Made by a program: the position numbers and the translations under genes
Notes under the pieces: generated by a model
What the model was told of the DNA's origin: nothing
The model's database searches: none
The model's input: only the letters and a program-made list of their open reading frames with translations
Shown: piece after piece, positions 51,619-60,503 of the stretch
How the letters are laid out: the number at the start of each line of letters is the position of its first letter
Numbering within the stretch: the stretch's first letter is position 1
From: Elizabethkingia miricola
Lineage (GTDB): Bacteria > Bacteroidota > Bacteroidia > Flavobacteriales > Weeksellaceae
Direction: 5' to 3'
Length of the DNA stretch: 64,000 nt
Assembly: GCF_001675285.1 (NCBI RefSeq)
Contig: NZ_LSGQ01000001.1
Span: forward strand, 1 to 64,000

Positions 51619-52776
51619 ATGAATACACAAATCAGAAAAACAGTCTGTGCTTTAGCCTTAGTCACAGGAACGATGCTGTTTTCCCAAAAAGCCAAACCTC
51701 CTATTATGGGATGGAGCAGCTGGAATAATTTCCGTATAAACATTAATGAGCAACTGATTAAAGAACAGGCTGATGCTTTAGTTTCTTCAGGATTATATGC
51801 GGCAGGATACCGGTATATTAATGTAGACGATGGCTATTTCGGAGGCAGAAATGAAAAAGGAAACCTGATTACTGACAATAAAAAATTTCCATCCGGTATG
51901 AAGAATCTTGCTGCGTATATTCATAGTAAAGGATTGAAAGCCGGAATTTACTCAGATGCCGGAAAAAACACATGTGGTTCCATCTGGGATAATGATAAAC
52001 AAGGTTTTGGTGTAGGATTATACGGCCATTTGGATCAGGATGCTGACTTATTTTTCAAAGATTGGAAATATGATTTTTTAAAAGTAGACTGGTGCGGTGG
52101 TGAGCAAATGAAATTGAATGAACAAGAAGAATACACCAAGATCATTAATAAAGTAAAGTCTATTGATCCTAATATTGTTTTCAATGTTTGCCGTTGGCAG
52201 TTCCCGGGAGAATGGGCTATTAAAATTGCCGATTCTTGGAGAGTTTCAGGAGATATTAGTGCAAAATTCTCCTCCATTCTGCATATTATAGACCTTAATA
52301 AAAATCTCTATTCTTATGCCTCTGCAGGGCATTACAATGATATGGATATGCTTCAGGTAGGACGAGGGATGAGCCATGATGAAGACAAAACTCATTTTTC
52401 GATGTGGGCTTTATTGAATTCGCCATTGCTTGCAGGAAATGATCTTCGGTCGATGTCCAAAGCTACTATCGAAATCCTTACCAATAAAGAAATTATTGCA
52501 CTGAATCAGGACACAGCTTTCAAACAGGCTCAAAACATTATCTCTGATGGTAATATAGAAGTTTGGCAGAAGATGTTGAATAAAGGACAAAAAGCAATAG
52601 CAATTATGAATCGTGGTGATCAGGAAATTAGTTATACTCTAGCGGCTTCCAAACTGGGATTAAATCAAAATACAAAAATCAGAGATCTATGGCTTCACAA
52701 AGATCTGGGAAAATACGGTGAACAGCAAACTTTTAAAATACCTCAACATGGTATCATTGTTCTGAAAACTGATTAG
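51619..52776 (+). CDS. Alpha-galactosidase, GH27
   Basis: Exported retaining alpha-galactosidase of 385 residues. The signal peptide ends near MLFSQKA. The GH27 barrel starts PPIMGWSSWNNF, with VDDGYFGGR and AGIYSDAGKNTCGS. The nucleophile is D157 in LKVDWCGG and the acid/base D212 in WRVSGDIS. NDMDMLQVGRGM and LLAGNDLRSM follow. A small beta-sandwich ends the protein. Together with the GH36 enzyme at 43346 the region carries two unrelated alpha-galactosidase families. It stands alone between the DUF3037 terminator and a MITE-like repeat. Confidence 0.94.
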   Translation: MNTQIRKTVCALALVTGTMLFSQKAKPPIMGWSSWNNFRININEQLIKEQADALVSSGLYAAGYRYINVDDGYFGGRNEKGNLITDNKKFPSGMKNLAAYIHSKGLKAGIYSDAGKNTCGSIWDNDKQGFGVGLYGHLDQDADLFFKDWKYDFLKVDWCGGEQMKLNEQEEYTKIINKVKSIDPNIVFNVCRWQFPGEWAIKIADSWRVSGDISAKFSSILHIIDLNKNLYSYASAGHYNDMDMLQVGRGMSHDEDKTHFSMWALLNSPLLAGNDLRSMSKATIEILTNKEIIALNQDTAFKQAQNIISDGNIEVWQKMLNKGQKAIAIMNRGDQEISYTLAASKLGLNQNTKIRDLWLHKDLGKYGEQQTFKIPQHGIIVLKTD

Positions 52777-52788
52777 TATAATTAAAAC

Positions 52789-52920
52789 AGGGACTGTCTT
52801 AAAAACCAAAAGTATTAAACTTTGTCATACTGAGCCTGCCGAAGGATATTTGACTATTAAATCTTTGATAATGAAAATGTTTCGACTGAGCTCAACATGA
52901 CATCTTTTAAGACAGCCTCT
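52789..52920. mobile_element. MITE-like inverted-repeat element, 132 bp
   Basis: The ends are inverted repeats: left AGGGACTGTCTTAAAA, right (complement) AGAGGCTGTCTTAAAA, 14 of 16 identical. Inside is a second imperfect inverted pair (TGTCATACTGAGCCTGCCG at 52823 and the complement-like CGACTGAGCTCAACATGACA near 52883), a motif style common in flavobacterial intergenic repeats. No ORF is inside. No exact target duplication was found. Confidence 0.6.
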
Positions 52921-52933
52921 TATTTAAAAATAT

Positions 52934-53701
52934 TTACTCATAAACCACATAATTTACCTTATCTACTCCGGTATTACCGGTCTTTTCATGGTAAGCATAT
53001 AATGTTAGTTCATAATTTCCGGGTGAGTTAATCATATCTTCTCCTTCGAAAAGGTTTGTTGACACCCATGACATTTTAATATCCTTCACATACTTCCCAT
53101 CTTTCTTTAGGATTCCTTTTACTTCAATCTCTTCAGAATCCCACACACCGCCTTTATCAATAACACATCCACACATCATTACAATATTGGTCTGAAACTG
53201 AAAAGGTTTATCTTTTATTGTTTTCAGCGATATATACTGGTGAGTTCTGGGTTTAAGTATATCGATAATATATCCCGGAATTTCCAGTATAATTCCGTCA
53301 CCTAAAATATCTTTTCCGGGAATTACCCATAATTCGGTGCTTACTTTTGCCTGAGCCTGTTTATTGTTAAATGGAGAAATGACTTCTACCGTTACAAAAG
53401 TAGGCTCGTTAATATCGATATTCGCGGTAAATCCTGCAGTCTGGGTATCGGTAATAGAGGTTTCTCTTATTTTGGCATTTTTCATAATTAAATCTGTATT
53501 TCCCGTCCCGCCTGTAGTCTTTCCTTCAGCAAGTATTTTCTGGCTTGTCTTATCCCTTACAATAATATAAGCCCCTCCAAGCGAACTTCCGATAAATTTC
53601 GCATCCCTGGCTTTTGCCCTTATCATGATTTTGGTTGGTGTGGCAGAAACCAGCATTATATTAGCACATAATATTGTGGCTAAAAAAATAAATGTTCTCA
53701 T
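52934..53701 (-). CDS. Secreted protein of unknown function
   Basis: A 255-residue protein I do not recognise. A signal peptide (FIFLATILCANIMLVSAT) precedes a beta-strand-rich body without transmembrane helices. Segments such as GGAYIIVRDKTSQKILAEG and YELTLYAYHEKTG look like immunoglobulin- or carboxypeptidase-regulatory-like folds. A CGC pair occurs in VMMCGCVIDKG. Its ATG overlaps the stop of the MarR gene by four bases, so it is translationally coupled to the regulator and is probably its main target. Confidence 0.78.
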   Translation of the reverse strand: MRTFIFLATILCANIMLVSATPTKIMIRAKARDAKFIGSSLGGAYIIVRDKTSQKILAEGKTTGGTGNTDLIMKNAKIRETSITDTQTAGFTANIDINEPTFVTVEVISPFNNKQAQAKVSTELWVIPGKDILGDGIILEIPGYIIDILKPRTHQYISLKTIKDKPFQFQTNIVMMCGCVIDKGGVWDSEEIEVKGILKKDGKYVKDIKMSWVSTNLFEGEDMINSPGNYELTLYAYHEKTGNTGVDKVNYVVYE

Positions 53702-54186
53702 GTGTTTATTGATTTTTGATATTCTTGCTTAAATCTGTTATAAAATGAGTTTGCTTTTAGCTCCGCATCTATATCATCCAGATAAGAGAAAATATTCAGG
53801 TCATCTGAAAGAAGTTTTAAGATGGCGCTTTCACAACTTTGCCAGATTAGTTCTAATTCTGGTAATATTTCAGTTGCTTTGGGTGATAAAGACACCAATT
53901 GTTTCCGTTTATCATCCTTATCTTTCTGGATATTTAAATAGTCCTTTTCCGACATTTTTTTTACAATAACAACTACCGATGGATGCGTGTAGCCCAGAGA
54001 TTCTGCAATGTCAGCAATTGAGATTTCTCCTTTATTCCGCAGTAACATAAAAATAAGGTACCAGTTAGGCTCTATATCTATATCAATTTCTTTGTATAGC
54101 TTCCTTACATCATGTGACATCCGATCACTAATTCTCTTAAGCCTGCTGTCGAATGCCTTATATCCCAATGTTTTAATAAAATCCAT
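53698..54186 (-). CDS. MarR-family transcriptional regulator
   Basis: Winged-helix dimeric regulator of 162 residues; the start at 54186 is chosen over a TTG seven codons earlier that lies inside the -7 box. The wHTH reads ISIADIAESLGYTHPSVVVIVKKM (recognition helix) followed by a wing with KDKDDKRKQLVSLSPKA, the usual MarR pattern. It overlaps the downstream secreted-protein gene by four bases. A 32-bp near-perfect palindrome covers its promoter, so autorepression is likely. The ligand is unknown. Confidence 0.9.
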   Translation of the reverse strand: MDFIKTLGYKAFDSRLKRISDRMSHDVRKLYKEIDIDIEPNWYLIFMLLRNKGEISIADIAESLGYTHPSVVVIVKKMSEKDYLNIQKDKDDKRKQLVSLSPKATEILPELELIWQSCESAILKLLSDDLNIFSYLDDIDAELKANSFYNRFKQEYQKSINT

Positions 54187-54204
54187 TCTCTGTATTATTT
54201 GTAA

Positions 54205-54212
54205 CAAATATA
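54205..54212 (-). promoter_or_regulatory. -7 box of the MarR operon
   Basis: TATATTTG on the minus strand, 18 bases before the MarR ATG and 6 bases from the palindrome. Confidence 0.62.
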
Positions 54213-54218
54213 ATAAAA

Positions 54219-54250
54219 ATATAAAGTTAACTATATAGTTGGCTTTATAT
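54219..54250. promoter_or_regulatory. Probable MarR operator palindrome
   Basis: A 32-bp inverted repeat: ATATAAAG, two unmatched bases, the perfect 12-mer AACTATATAGTT, two unmatched bases, CTTTATAT. 28 of 32 positions are symmetric. It overlaps the spacer and -33 region of the MarR promoter. Confidence 0.76.
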
Positions 54251-54419
54251 TTTGTTAGAAATGCAAATTTTTATCCTTAGGACTTTTAATGATTTCCTTT
54301 AACATCCAAGCAGAACATATAGTTTATATGTGAAAATTTATTTTTCTTTGTAAAGTTTCTTTACGAAGTATATATCCTGTACTTCTACCCGATACTACTC
54401 AATTTGTTAATATTTGATC

Positions 54420-55760
54420 ATGAAAAAACTAATAGTCTCCATTCTTCTTGTTCCGGCTGTATTTTCTGCCCAACAGGTTGTTTCTAAAGATGCCGAAATT
54501 GCCAATTATGTCTCACAGGTAAGTACAGATTCTTTAAAGTCTCATATCAACAAACTGGTAGGCTTCGGAACCCGCCATACCATGAGTTCTGTAACAGATC
54601 CTAAAAGAGGAATCGGTGCTGCCCGAACCTGGGTTCTGAGAAAGTTTAAAGATTATGCCAAAAATACAGATGGCAGAATGGAAGCATTCCTACAAAATCA
54701 GATAATACAACCAGACGGTAAAAGGATTGATAAACCAACAGATTTAGGAAATCCGGTTGCTATTCTTCGCGGAACAGATCCCAATGACAAGCGGATTTTT
54801 ATGATTAGCGGGCACCTGGATTCACGCGTAAGCGATGTTATGAATTCAAAAGACAATGCTCCGGGAGCCAATGATGATGGCAGCGGTACAGCAGCTGTAA
54901 TAGAAAGTGCCAGAATTCTGAGTAAATCAAAGTTTCCGGCAACTATAATATTTGTCGCTTTTTCGGGAGAAGAACAAGGTTTATTGGGATCTAAAATGAT
55001 GGCCGAAAAGGTTAAAAATGAGAACTGGCAACTGGAAGCTCTTCTGAATAATGATATGATTTCTAATAATCTGACCAGCGAAACCAATCTGATTAATGCA
55101 CATCAGTTGAGAGTTTTTTCTGAGGGCTTACCTCAATACGAATTGGATAAAAAAACTCAGAAAATCAGAAGCCTTGGTTTGGAGAATGACGGCGATGCCC
55201 GACAATTGGCAAGATATATCAAAGAAACGGGTGAACGCTATGTAGATAATCTACAGGTGAAACTTATATACAGAAATGACAGATTTCTAAGAGGGGGTGA
55301 TCATTCTCCCTTTGTAGAAAGAGGCTATTCCGCTGTAAGACTTACTGAATACAATGAAAATTTCGACCATCAGCATCAGGATATCCGCAAGGAAAACGGA
55401 AAACAATACGGAGATTTACCTGAGTTTATCGATTTCGATTACTTCAAAAAGAATGTAGGAGTAAATGTTTCTGTATTGGCCAATCTGGCAAAATCACCCT
55501 CAAAACCTGAAAATGTAAAAATGGAAGTAAAAGAACTCACCAATTATACTTCTCTTTCCTGGGAGAAACCTAAATCGGGTGAAGTAACCGGATATTATGT
55601 TTTAATGCGTGAGACGGATTCTCCGGTATGGCAAAAGAAATTTTTCACAAAAGAAACATTTATAAAATTGCCATATTCTAAAGATAATTGTTTCTTTGCC
55701 GTTCAGGCAGTAAACAGCACTGGTAACGAAAGTCTGATCGTTATTCCTGGTGTAAAATAA
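54420..55760 (+). CDS. Secreted M28-family aminopeptidase
   Basis: Exported zinc aminopeptidase of 446 residues with a signal peptide ending near VFSAQQ. Metal and catalytic sites are visible: SGHLDSR (His), APGANDDGSGTAA (bridging Asp), FSGEEQGLLGS (Glu-Glu), LNNDMISN (Asp), and GGDHSPF (His). The C-terminal 80 residues (LTNYTSLSWEKP onward) resemble a fibronectin type III-like module. The ATG at 54420 is chosen over a TTG two codons earlier. It is divergent from the MarR operon and could also be affected by that operator. A CPBP protease gene follows by 37 bases. Confidence 0.92.
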   Translation: MKKLIVSILLVPAVFSAQQVVSKDAEIANYVSQVSTDSLKSHINKLVGFGTRHTMSSVTDPKRGIGAARTWVLRKFKDYAKNTDGRMEAFLQNQIIQPDGKRIDKPTDLGNPVAILRGTDPNDKRIFMISGHLDSRVSDVMNSKDNAPGANDDGSGTAAVIESARILSKSKFPATIIFVAFSGEEQGLLGSKMMAEKVKNENWQLEALLNNDMISNNLTSETNLINAHQLRVFSEGLPQYELDKKTQKIRSLGLENDGDARQLARYIKETGERYVDNLQVKLIYRNDRFLRGGDHSPFVERGYSAVRLTEYNENFDHQHQDIRKENGKQYGDLPEFIDFDYFKKNVGVNVSVLANLAKSPSKPENVKMEVKELTNYTSLSWEKPKSGEVTGYYVLMRETDSPVWQKKFFTKETFIKLPYSKDNCFFAVQAVNSTGNESLIVIPGVK

Positions 55761-55797
55761 TATAACAACTCCTATAATAACATTACTAAATATAAGA

Positions 55798-56523
55798 ATG
55801 AAATTTATCCATGAAGTTAAAAAAGTAAACTGGTTAAGAATTTTGCTTTTTTATGTCTTAATTCTCTCTGTTACCTATTTTTCCAGAAAGCTTCCTAATC
55901 TCTTAACACTATTATTAAGTCAGTTTTCAGATCTGCATTTTACATGGAATTACAATCACGGAATTGCAGTGACAATCATCTCCTTTTTATTTTACAGATT
56001 CGGTGGTATAAAACAAGAAATTACATTTCTGGGCACCAATAAAATAAAAGCACTTCTATTTCCTGTTATACTATTTATCGGATACTCGGTACACGGCATG
56101 AATAATGACAATGGAATAAATAAGCACCTTTGGGCTTTTATCTTCTGTGCCTTCATGCTGGTCTATAATATCATGGAAGAATATACATGGCGAGGTTACC
56201 TAACAGAAAGTCTTGGAAATATTAATCTGGTTATAAAGGGAATTATTTCCGGAGTTTTCTGGGCAATCTGGCATTTATTAATCTTTAGTGATTTTAAACA
56301 ATATGGAGGCTTCGGAGTGTTTCTGGCATTTTGTGTTGTTTTCTCAGTAATACTTACATTTTCAGTATCAAAAAGTAAAGCTATACTTATTCCGGCAACT
56401 ATACATACATTATTGGTGAGTACTAATGTCGTAACACTAATATGTTTTGCTCTTTTTGCTCTTATTTTATTTACATGGAATAAGTCTTTTGCAAAAGAAG
56501 AACAACTAAGTAAAGCGGAATAA
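55798..56523 (+). CDS. CPBP-family intramembrane glutamic endopeptidase
   Basis: Polytopic membrane protein of 241 residues with about seven helices. Motif 1, EEYTWRGYL, carries the catalytic glutamate pair with Arg. Motif 2 is VFWAIWHLLIF and the third conserved block is PATIHTLL. Relatives process prenylated proteins or provide immunity to bacteriocins; which applies here is unknown. It is 37 bases downstream of the M28 gene and ends at a strong palindromic terminator, so a two-gene transcript is likely. Confidence 0.87.
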   Translation: MKFIHEVKKVNWLRILLFYVLILSVTYFSRKLPNLLTLLLSQFSDLHFTWNYNHGIAVTIISFLFYRFGGIKQEITFLGTNKIKALLFPVILFIGYSVHGMNNDNGINKHLWAFIFCAFMLVYNIMEEYTWRGYLTESLGNINLVIKGIISGVFWAIWHLLIFSDFKQYGGFGVFLAFCVVFSVILTFSVSKSKAILIPATIHTLLVSTNVVTLICFALFALILFTWNKSFAKEEQLSKAE

Positions 56524-56540
56524 TAAATATTATTATAGAC

Positions 56541-56576
56541 AAAAATAGCCTGTCAAGATCTTGACAGGCTATTTTT
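56541..56576. terminator. Perfect-palindrome bidirectional terminator
   Basis: A 36-base perfect inverted repeat with arm AAAAATAGCCTGTCAAGA lies between the convergent CPBP and pcrA genes. Confidence 0.92.
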
Positions 56577-56591
56577 TATTTCTAAATTCCT

Positions 56592-58910
56592 TTAGGAAAT
56601 TTTCGTCAGTTTTGCGAATTTCAGAATCAGGTTCTTCTCACCTTCATGCTGGAACAATACTTTTGCTTTTATATTCTGCGGATCCGTTCCATCGAGGAAG
56701 ACAACTTCTCCCACTCCAAAACGGTCATGTCGTACCATATCTCCTACTTCAATATGATCTGTGGTTCCACCGGACGGATTGTTAATTTTGGCAGAAGCAA
56801 CTGGCTTAAGGTTTTTAGGCGTTAAAGCCGGAGTTGGCGCCAGCTTCTTAGGTGCATCCTTTTTCACCAGACGTGGTGGTGGTGCATCATCAAAAAGACT
56901 AGAGGTAAGACCTGAAGAATTTCTGAATCGGGTATCAGTTGCCGGATTAAGGAAGTCCAGATACATTGTATCTACTTCACTTAAGAAACGGCTTGGCTCG
57001 GAATCTGTAATTTTACCCCACTGAAAACGGGAAACTGCATACGAGAATATAGCCTGTTTTTCAGCTCTTGTAAGTGCTACATAAAACAAACGTCTCTCTT
57101 CTTCCAGCTCCTCCCGGGTATTAGCACTCATAAACGATGGGAAAAGATTCTCTTCCAGACCTACAATATGCACTACAGGGAATTCCAGACCTTTTGACAA
57201 GTGAATAGTCATTAAAGATACTTTATTGTTGTCATCGTCTTTATCCTGAGTATCTGTAGAGAGTGCAATATTTTCAAGGAAATTAGAAAGGCCGGGATCA
57301 CCATCTTCTAATTGTTGCTGCTCTTCAATAAATCCTTGTAAGGAGTTCATTAGTTCCTGAATGTTCTCCATACGGGAAACACCTTCCGGAGTTTGATCAT
57401 CCTTTAGCAGCTTTAGTAGTCCACTCTTCTGTGCAACATCCATAGCCACCTGGTAAACAGTTTCTGTCTTCATCATCACCTGAAAGGCTTTGATCATATT
57501 CCAGAATTCTGAAAGCTTGTTGAGTGTACCCGCATTAAACCCTGTCTGTGGCCCATACATCTGAAGATTATTCAGCAATTCAGCCATCGAAATATTCAGT
57601 TGATCGGCAGTAACAATTAGTTTATTCTGCGTTGTTTCACCGATACCCCTTGTTGGATAGTTGATAATACGAAGCAAAGCTTCCTGATCGTTTTCATTAA
57701 CCAGAAGTCTTAAATAAGCAATTAAATCCTTGATTTCTTTTCTCTGATAGAATGAAAGTCCACCATATACTTTATACGGAATATTCTTTCTTCTCAGTGC
57801 ATCTTCAAATGCACGGGTCTGAGAGTTGGTTCTGTATAGAATTGCAAAATCACTGTATTTACGTTGATTTCGCATACTGTTTTCCAAAATCTGTGATGCA
57901 ACGAAGTTGGCTTCATCAGCATCGGAAAGGCTTCGGTAAACCTGTATCTTATCTCCCGGTTCGTTTTCACTGAAAACATTTTTCTTAAACTGCTGCTGGT
58001 TTTTAGCAATAACATCGTTTGCAGCATTTACTATATTCTGGGTAGAGCGATAATTCTGTTCCAGAGAAACAGTAACCGCATCCGGATAATCTTTTTTAAA
58101 GTTCAGGATGTTGTAAATATTCGCCCCACGAAATGCATAGATTGACTGTGCATCGTCTCCTACCACACACAAATTTTCGAATTTAGAAGCCAATGCTTTT
58201 ACAATAAGATACTGGGAATGGTTGGTATCCTGGTACTCATCTACCAAAATGTAACGGAATCTGTCCTGGTATTTTGCCAGGACTTCCGGGAATCTGGTTA
58301 GAAGCTCGTTGGTACGTAACAACAAGTCATCAAAATCCATCGCTCCCGATTTGTAGCAGGTTTCAACATATTTACGGTATATCTCACCCAACAACTTCAT
58401 ATTAGCCATTTCATCAGCTTCCATCAGCTCCGGTTTGTTGAAATAGGCATTTACTGTAATCAGATTGTTTTTATACTGAGAAATTCGGTTCAGTACTTTT
58501 TTTGGTTTATACAGATCTGAATCGATAGACATTTCTTTCAGCACTTTTTTTATAACATTCAGTGCATCCTGACTGTCATAAATTGTAAAATTAGATGGAA
58601 ATCCAAGGTAATGTGCTTCCATACGGAGTATTCTGGCAAATATGGAGTGAAATGTTCCCATCCATATACTTTTAGCATCGCTATCTCCCACTACCCTTGC
58701 AATACGCTCTTTCATCTCTCGTGCTGCTTTATTGGTAAAGGTTAGTGCCAGAATATTGAAAGGATCTACACCATTTTGTATAAGATGAGCAATACGCATG
58801 GTAAGTACTCTGGTTTTTCCGGAACCCGCTCCCGCTAATACCATCAATGGTCCCTGGATAGTTGTTACCGCTTCGTATTGTGATTCATTAAGTCCTTTCA
58901 GATAATCCAT
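56592..58910 (-). CDS. pcrA: UvrD/PcrA-type DNA helicase
   Basis: SF1A 3'-5' DNA helicase of 772 residues acting in repair and replication. It has LNESQYEAV (Q motif), VLAGAGSGKTRVLTMRI (Walker A), FTNKAAREMKERI, VDEYQDTN (motif II), GDDAQSIYAFRGA (III), QNYRST (IV), SLMTIHLSKGLEFPVV (V) and YVALTRAE (VI). The C-terminal part after residue 700 is a Tudor-like domain (GDMVRHDRFGVGEVVFLDG), typical of PcrA. Length and motif order favour PcrA/UvrD over Rep. Confidence 0.96.
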   Translation of the reverse strand: MDYLKGLNESQYEAVTTIQGPLMVLAGAGSGKTRVLTMRIAHLIQNGVDPFNILALTFTNKAAREMKERIARVVGDSDAKSIWMGTFHSIFARILRMEAHYLGFPSNFTIYDSQDALNVIKKVLKEMSIDSDLYKPKKVLNRISQYKNNLITVNAYFNKPELMEADEMANMKLLGEIYRKYVETCYKSGAMDFDDLLLRTNELLTRFPEVLAKYQDRFRYILVDEYQDTNHSQYLIVKALASKFENLCVVGDDAQSIYAFRGANIYNILNFKKDYPDAVTVSLEQNYRSTQNIVNAANDVIAKNQQQFKKNVFSENEPGDKIQVYRSLSDADEANFVASQILENSMRNQRKYSDFAILYRTNSQTRAFEDALRRKNIPYKVYGGLSFYQRKEIKDLIAYLRLLVNENDQEALLRIINYPTRGIGETTQNKLIVTADQLNISMAELLNNLQMYGPQTGFNAGTLNKLSEFWNMIKAFQVMMKTETVYQVAMDVAQKSGLLKLLKDDQTPEGVSRMENIQELMNSLQGFIEEQQQLEDGDPGLSNFLENIALSTDTQDKDDDNNKVSLMTIHLSKGLEFPVVHIVGLEENLFPSFMSANTREELEEERRLFYVALTRAEKQAIFSYAVSRFQWGKITDSEPSRFLSEVDTMYLDFLNPATDTRFRNSSGLTSSLFDDAPPPRLVKKDAPKKLAPTPALTPKNLKPVASAKINNPSGGTTDHIEVGDMVRHDRFGVGEVVFLDGTDPQNIKAKVLFQHEGEKNLILKFAKLTKIS

Positions 58911-58935
58911 TCCGTGTCTACAATTTTTAGGAATA

Positions 58936-58943
58936 CAAATTTA
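58936..58943 (-). promoter_or_regulatory. -7 box of pcrA
   Basis: TAAATTTG on the minus strand, 25 bases before ATG. The -33 element is weak. Confidence 0.55.
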
Positions 58944-59022
58944 AGGAAAAGTTTTGGCAGTTGGAATTCAACAAATTTAATTCGTAAGTATCTCTATACT
59001 ATATCTATACTGAAAAAATATA

Positions 59023-59030
59023 TAAATTTG
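59023..59030 (+). promoter_or_regulatory. -7 box for the gene at 59045
   Basis: TAAATTTG, 14 bases before ATG. Confidence 0.6.
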
Positions 59031-59044
59031 TAAAAACAGCAGAT

Positions 59045-59746
59045 ATGGAAATTAACAGAGACCTTATCCGTGAAGCCATGAAAGAAGGCTACTCTTTCTA
59101 CCAGATGAATGGTAAACTGGTAATCCGCCGGGCAGGCGGTTTTAAAAAAGGTGATCTTAAAAATGATCCCAAATACAGTAAAGTTACCCAGAATGCATCG
59201 GAATTCGGAAGATGTTCCCGCATGGGAAAACTTTTGCGGACAGCTCTGGAAAATGAACTGAAAAATATACAGGACAAAAACATTCACCGCCGTGTTGCCA
59301 AGTTATTACATGACATTATGAAACATGATCCGGAATCTCAGCCAGGAAAAAAGACTACTGAGAAAGGTTTATTGAATAATGAAGGGCTAGCCTTAATGAA
59401 AGGATTTCAATGGAATGAGCACGACGCATCAGCCATCTCTTTTGATCCGGAAAAACATAGTCTGGAATTTGTTGTCTTTCCAAAAAATGCTGTACAATTC
59501 AGTGCTGAATGGAAAAATATTGATACCGATATGGAACAGAGTACTTTTCAGGTTACTGAGCAGATGCTAAAAATACAACCACTGGATCAGAAGAAAAAAT
59601 ACAGTTTTAAAAAGCGACAGGAGCATCCACAAAATCTAATGCAGTTTCTCGTTATACATTTCTTTGATAAAACCGGTACCGAAATCCCGCAAAGCTGTCA
59701 CATTGAATATATTGAAGCAAAAAGTTTTATGCAAAGTTTATTCTAA
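59045..59746 (+). CDS. Conserved hypothetical cytoplasmic protein
   Basis: A 233-residue protein I cannot assign. It has no signal peptide or membrane helix. The first 100 residues are basic with several Lys/Arg clusters (RRAGGFKKGDLKND, NIHRRVAKLLHDIMKHD), suggesting nucleic-acid contact. The second half is beta-rich (SLEFVVFPKNAVQFSAEW, NLMQFLVIHFFDKTG). It is the first gene of a rightward run; DUF2071 begins 26 bases later. A good -7 box supports the start. It may be a lineage-specific family. Confidence 0.72.
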   Translation: MEINRDLIREAMKEGYSFYQMNGKLVIRRAGGFKKGDLKNDPKYSKVTQNASEFGRCSRMGKLLRTALENELKNIQDKNIHRRVAKLLHDIMKHDPESQPGKKTTEKGLLNNEGLALMKGFQWNEHDASAISFDPEKHSLEFVVFPKNAVQFSAEWKNIDTDMEQSTFQVTEQMLKIQPLDQKKKYSFKKRQEHPQNLMQFLVIHFFDKTGTEIPQSCHIEYIEAKSFMQSLF

Positions 59747-59772
59747 CTCCATAAATTTTAATTTTATTCTGA

Positions 59773-60486
59773 ATGAAAATACCAACTATTCACGGCATTA
59801 TAGAAAGAAGAATTCTCGCAAATTATACTGCTGATCCTGAGTATGTACAAAAAATACTACCAAAACCTTTCAGACCTAAACTATATGATGGGAAAGCTAT
59901 AGTCGGAATCTGCTTAATAAGATTAAGAAATATAAAACCTAAAGGTTTTCCTAATATTATTGGGGTAAATTCCGAGAATGGAGCTCACCGAATTGCTGTA
60001 GAATGGGATGAGAATAATGTAACTAAAGAAGGAGTTTATATTCCACGCAGAGACACTTCACTTAGGCTAAACTCTCTTATAGGAGGGAAACTATTTCCTG
60101 GAAAGCATTACCTCGCCAAATTTAATGTTGATGAAAATGATAACCATTATCATTTAGACTTTGTAAGTTCAGATGATACAACAATTGAAATAGATGCAAA
60201 GTTATCGGACAAACTGAACAAAGATTCTATTTTTAAAACTCTTAATAATGTATCTGACTTTTTTGAAAAAGGTTCTGTAGGCTACTCTCCTAACGCTAAT
60301 AATTTTGACGGCTTAAAATTAGAAACTTATAAATGGGAAGTTAAACCTCTGGAGGTTATAAATATCAAGTCAAGCTTTTTTGAGAACAAAAACATCTTTC
60401 CGGAAGGAACAATACAATTTGACAATGCGCTTCTCATGGAAAATATAGAACACGAATGGAAATCACTACCAACGATTAGTCATTAA
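59773..60486 (+). CDS. DUF2071 family protein
   Basis: A 237-residue cytoplasmic protein of the DUF2071 (YqjF-like) group, related in fold to acetoacetate decarboxylase. The N-terminal RRILANYTADPEYVQKILPKPFRPKLYDGKA block and VGICLIRLRNIKP are typical, with YIPRRDTSLRLNSLIGGKLFPG in the middle. No enzyme activity is established for the family. It lies between the hypothetical gene and the isochorismatase-like gene with gaps of 26 and 17 bases. Confidence 0.82.
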   Translation: MKIPTIHGIIERRILANYTADPEYVQKILPKPFRPKLYDGKAIVGICLIRLRNIKPKGFPNIIGVNSENGAHRIAVEWDENNVTKEGVYIPRRDTSLRLNSLIGGKLFPGKHYLAKFNVDENDNHYHLDFVSSDDTTIEIDAKLSDKLNKDSIFKTLNNVSDFFEKGSVGYSPNANNFDGLKLETYKWEVKPLEVINIKSSFFENKNIFPEGTIQFDNALLMENIEHEWKSLPTISH

Positions 60487-60503
60487 TCATTTAAAATTAC
60501 CAC

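Noticed and set aside
45543-56576. Terminators at 45543, 51520 and 56541 sharing CTTGTC/GACAAG-like stems, as a possible dispersed repeat
   Set aside because: Similarity is limited to a few stem bases and each hairpin sits exactly at a gene end, so ordinary terminators explain them.
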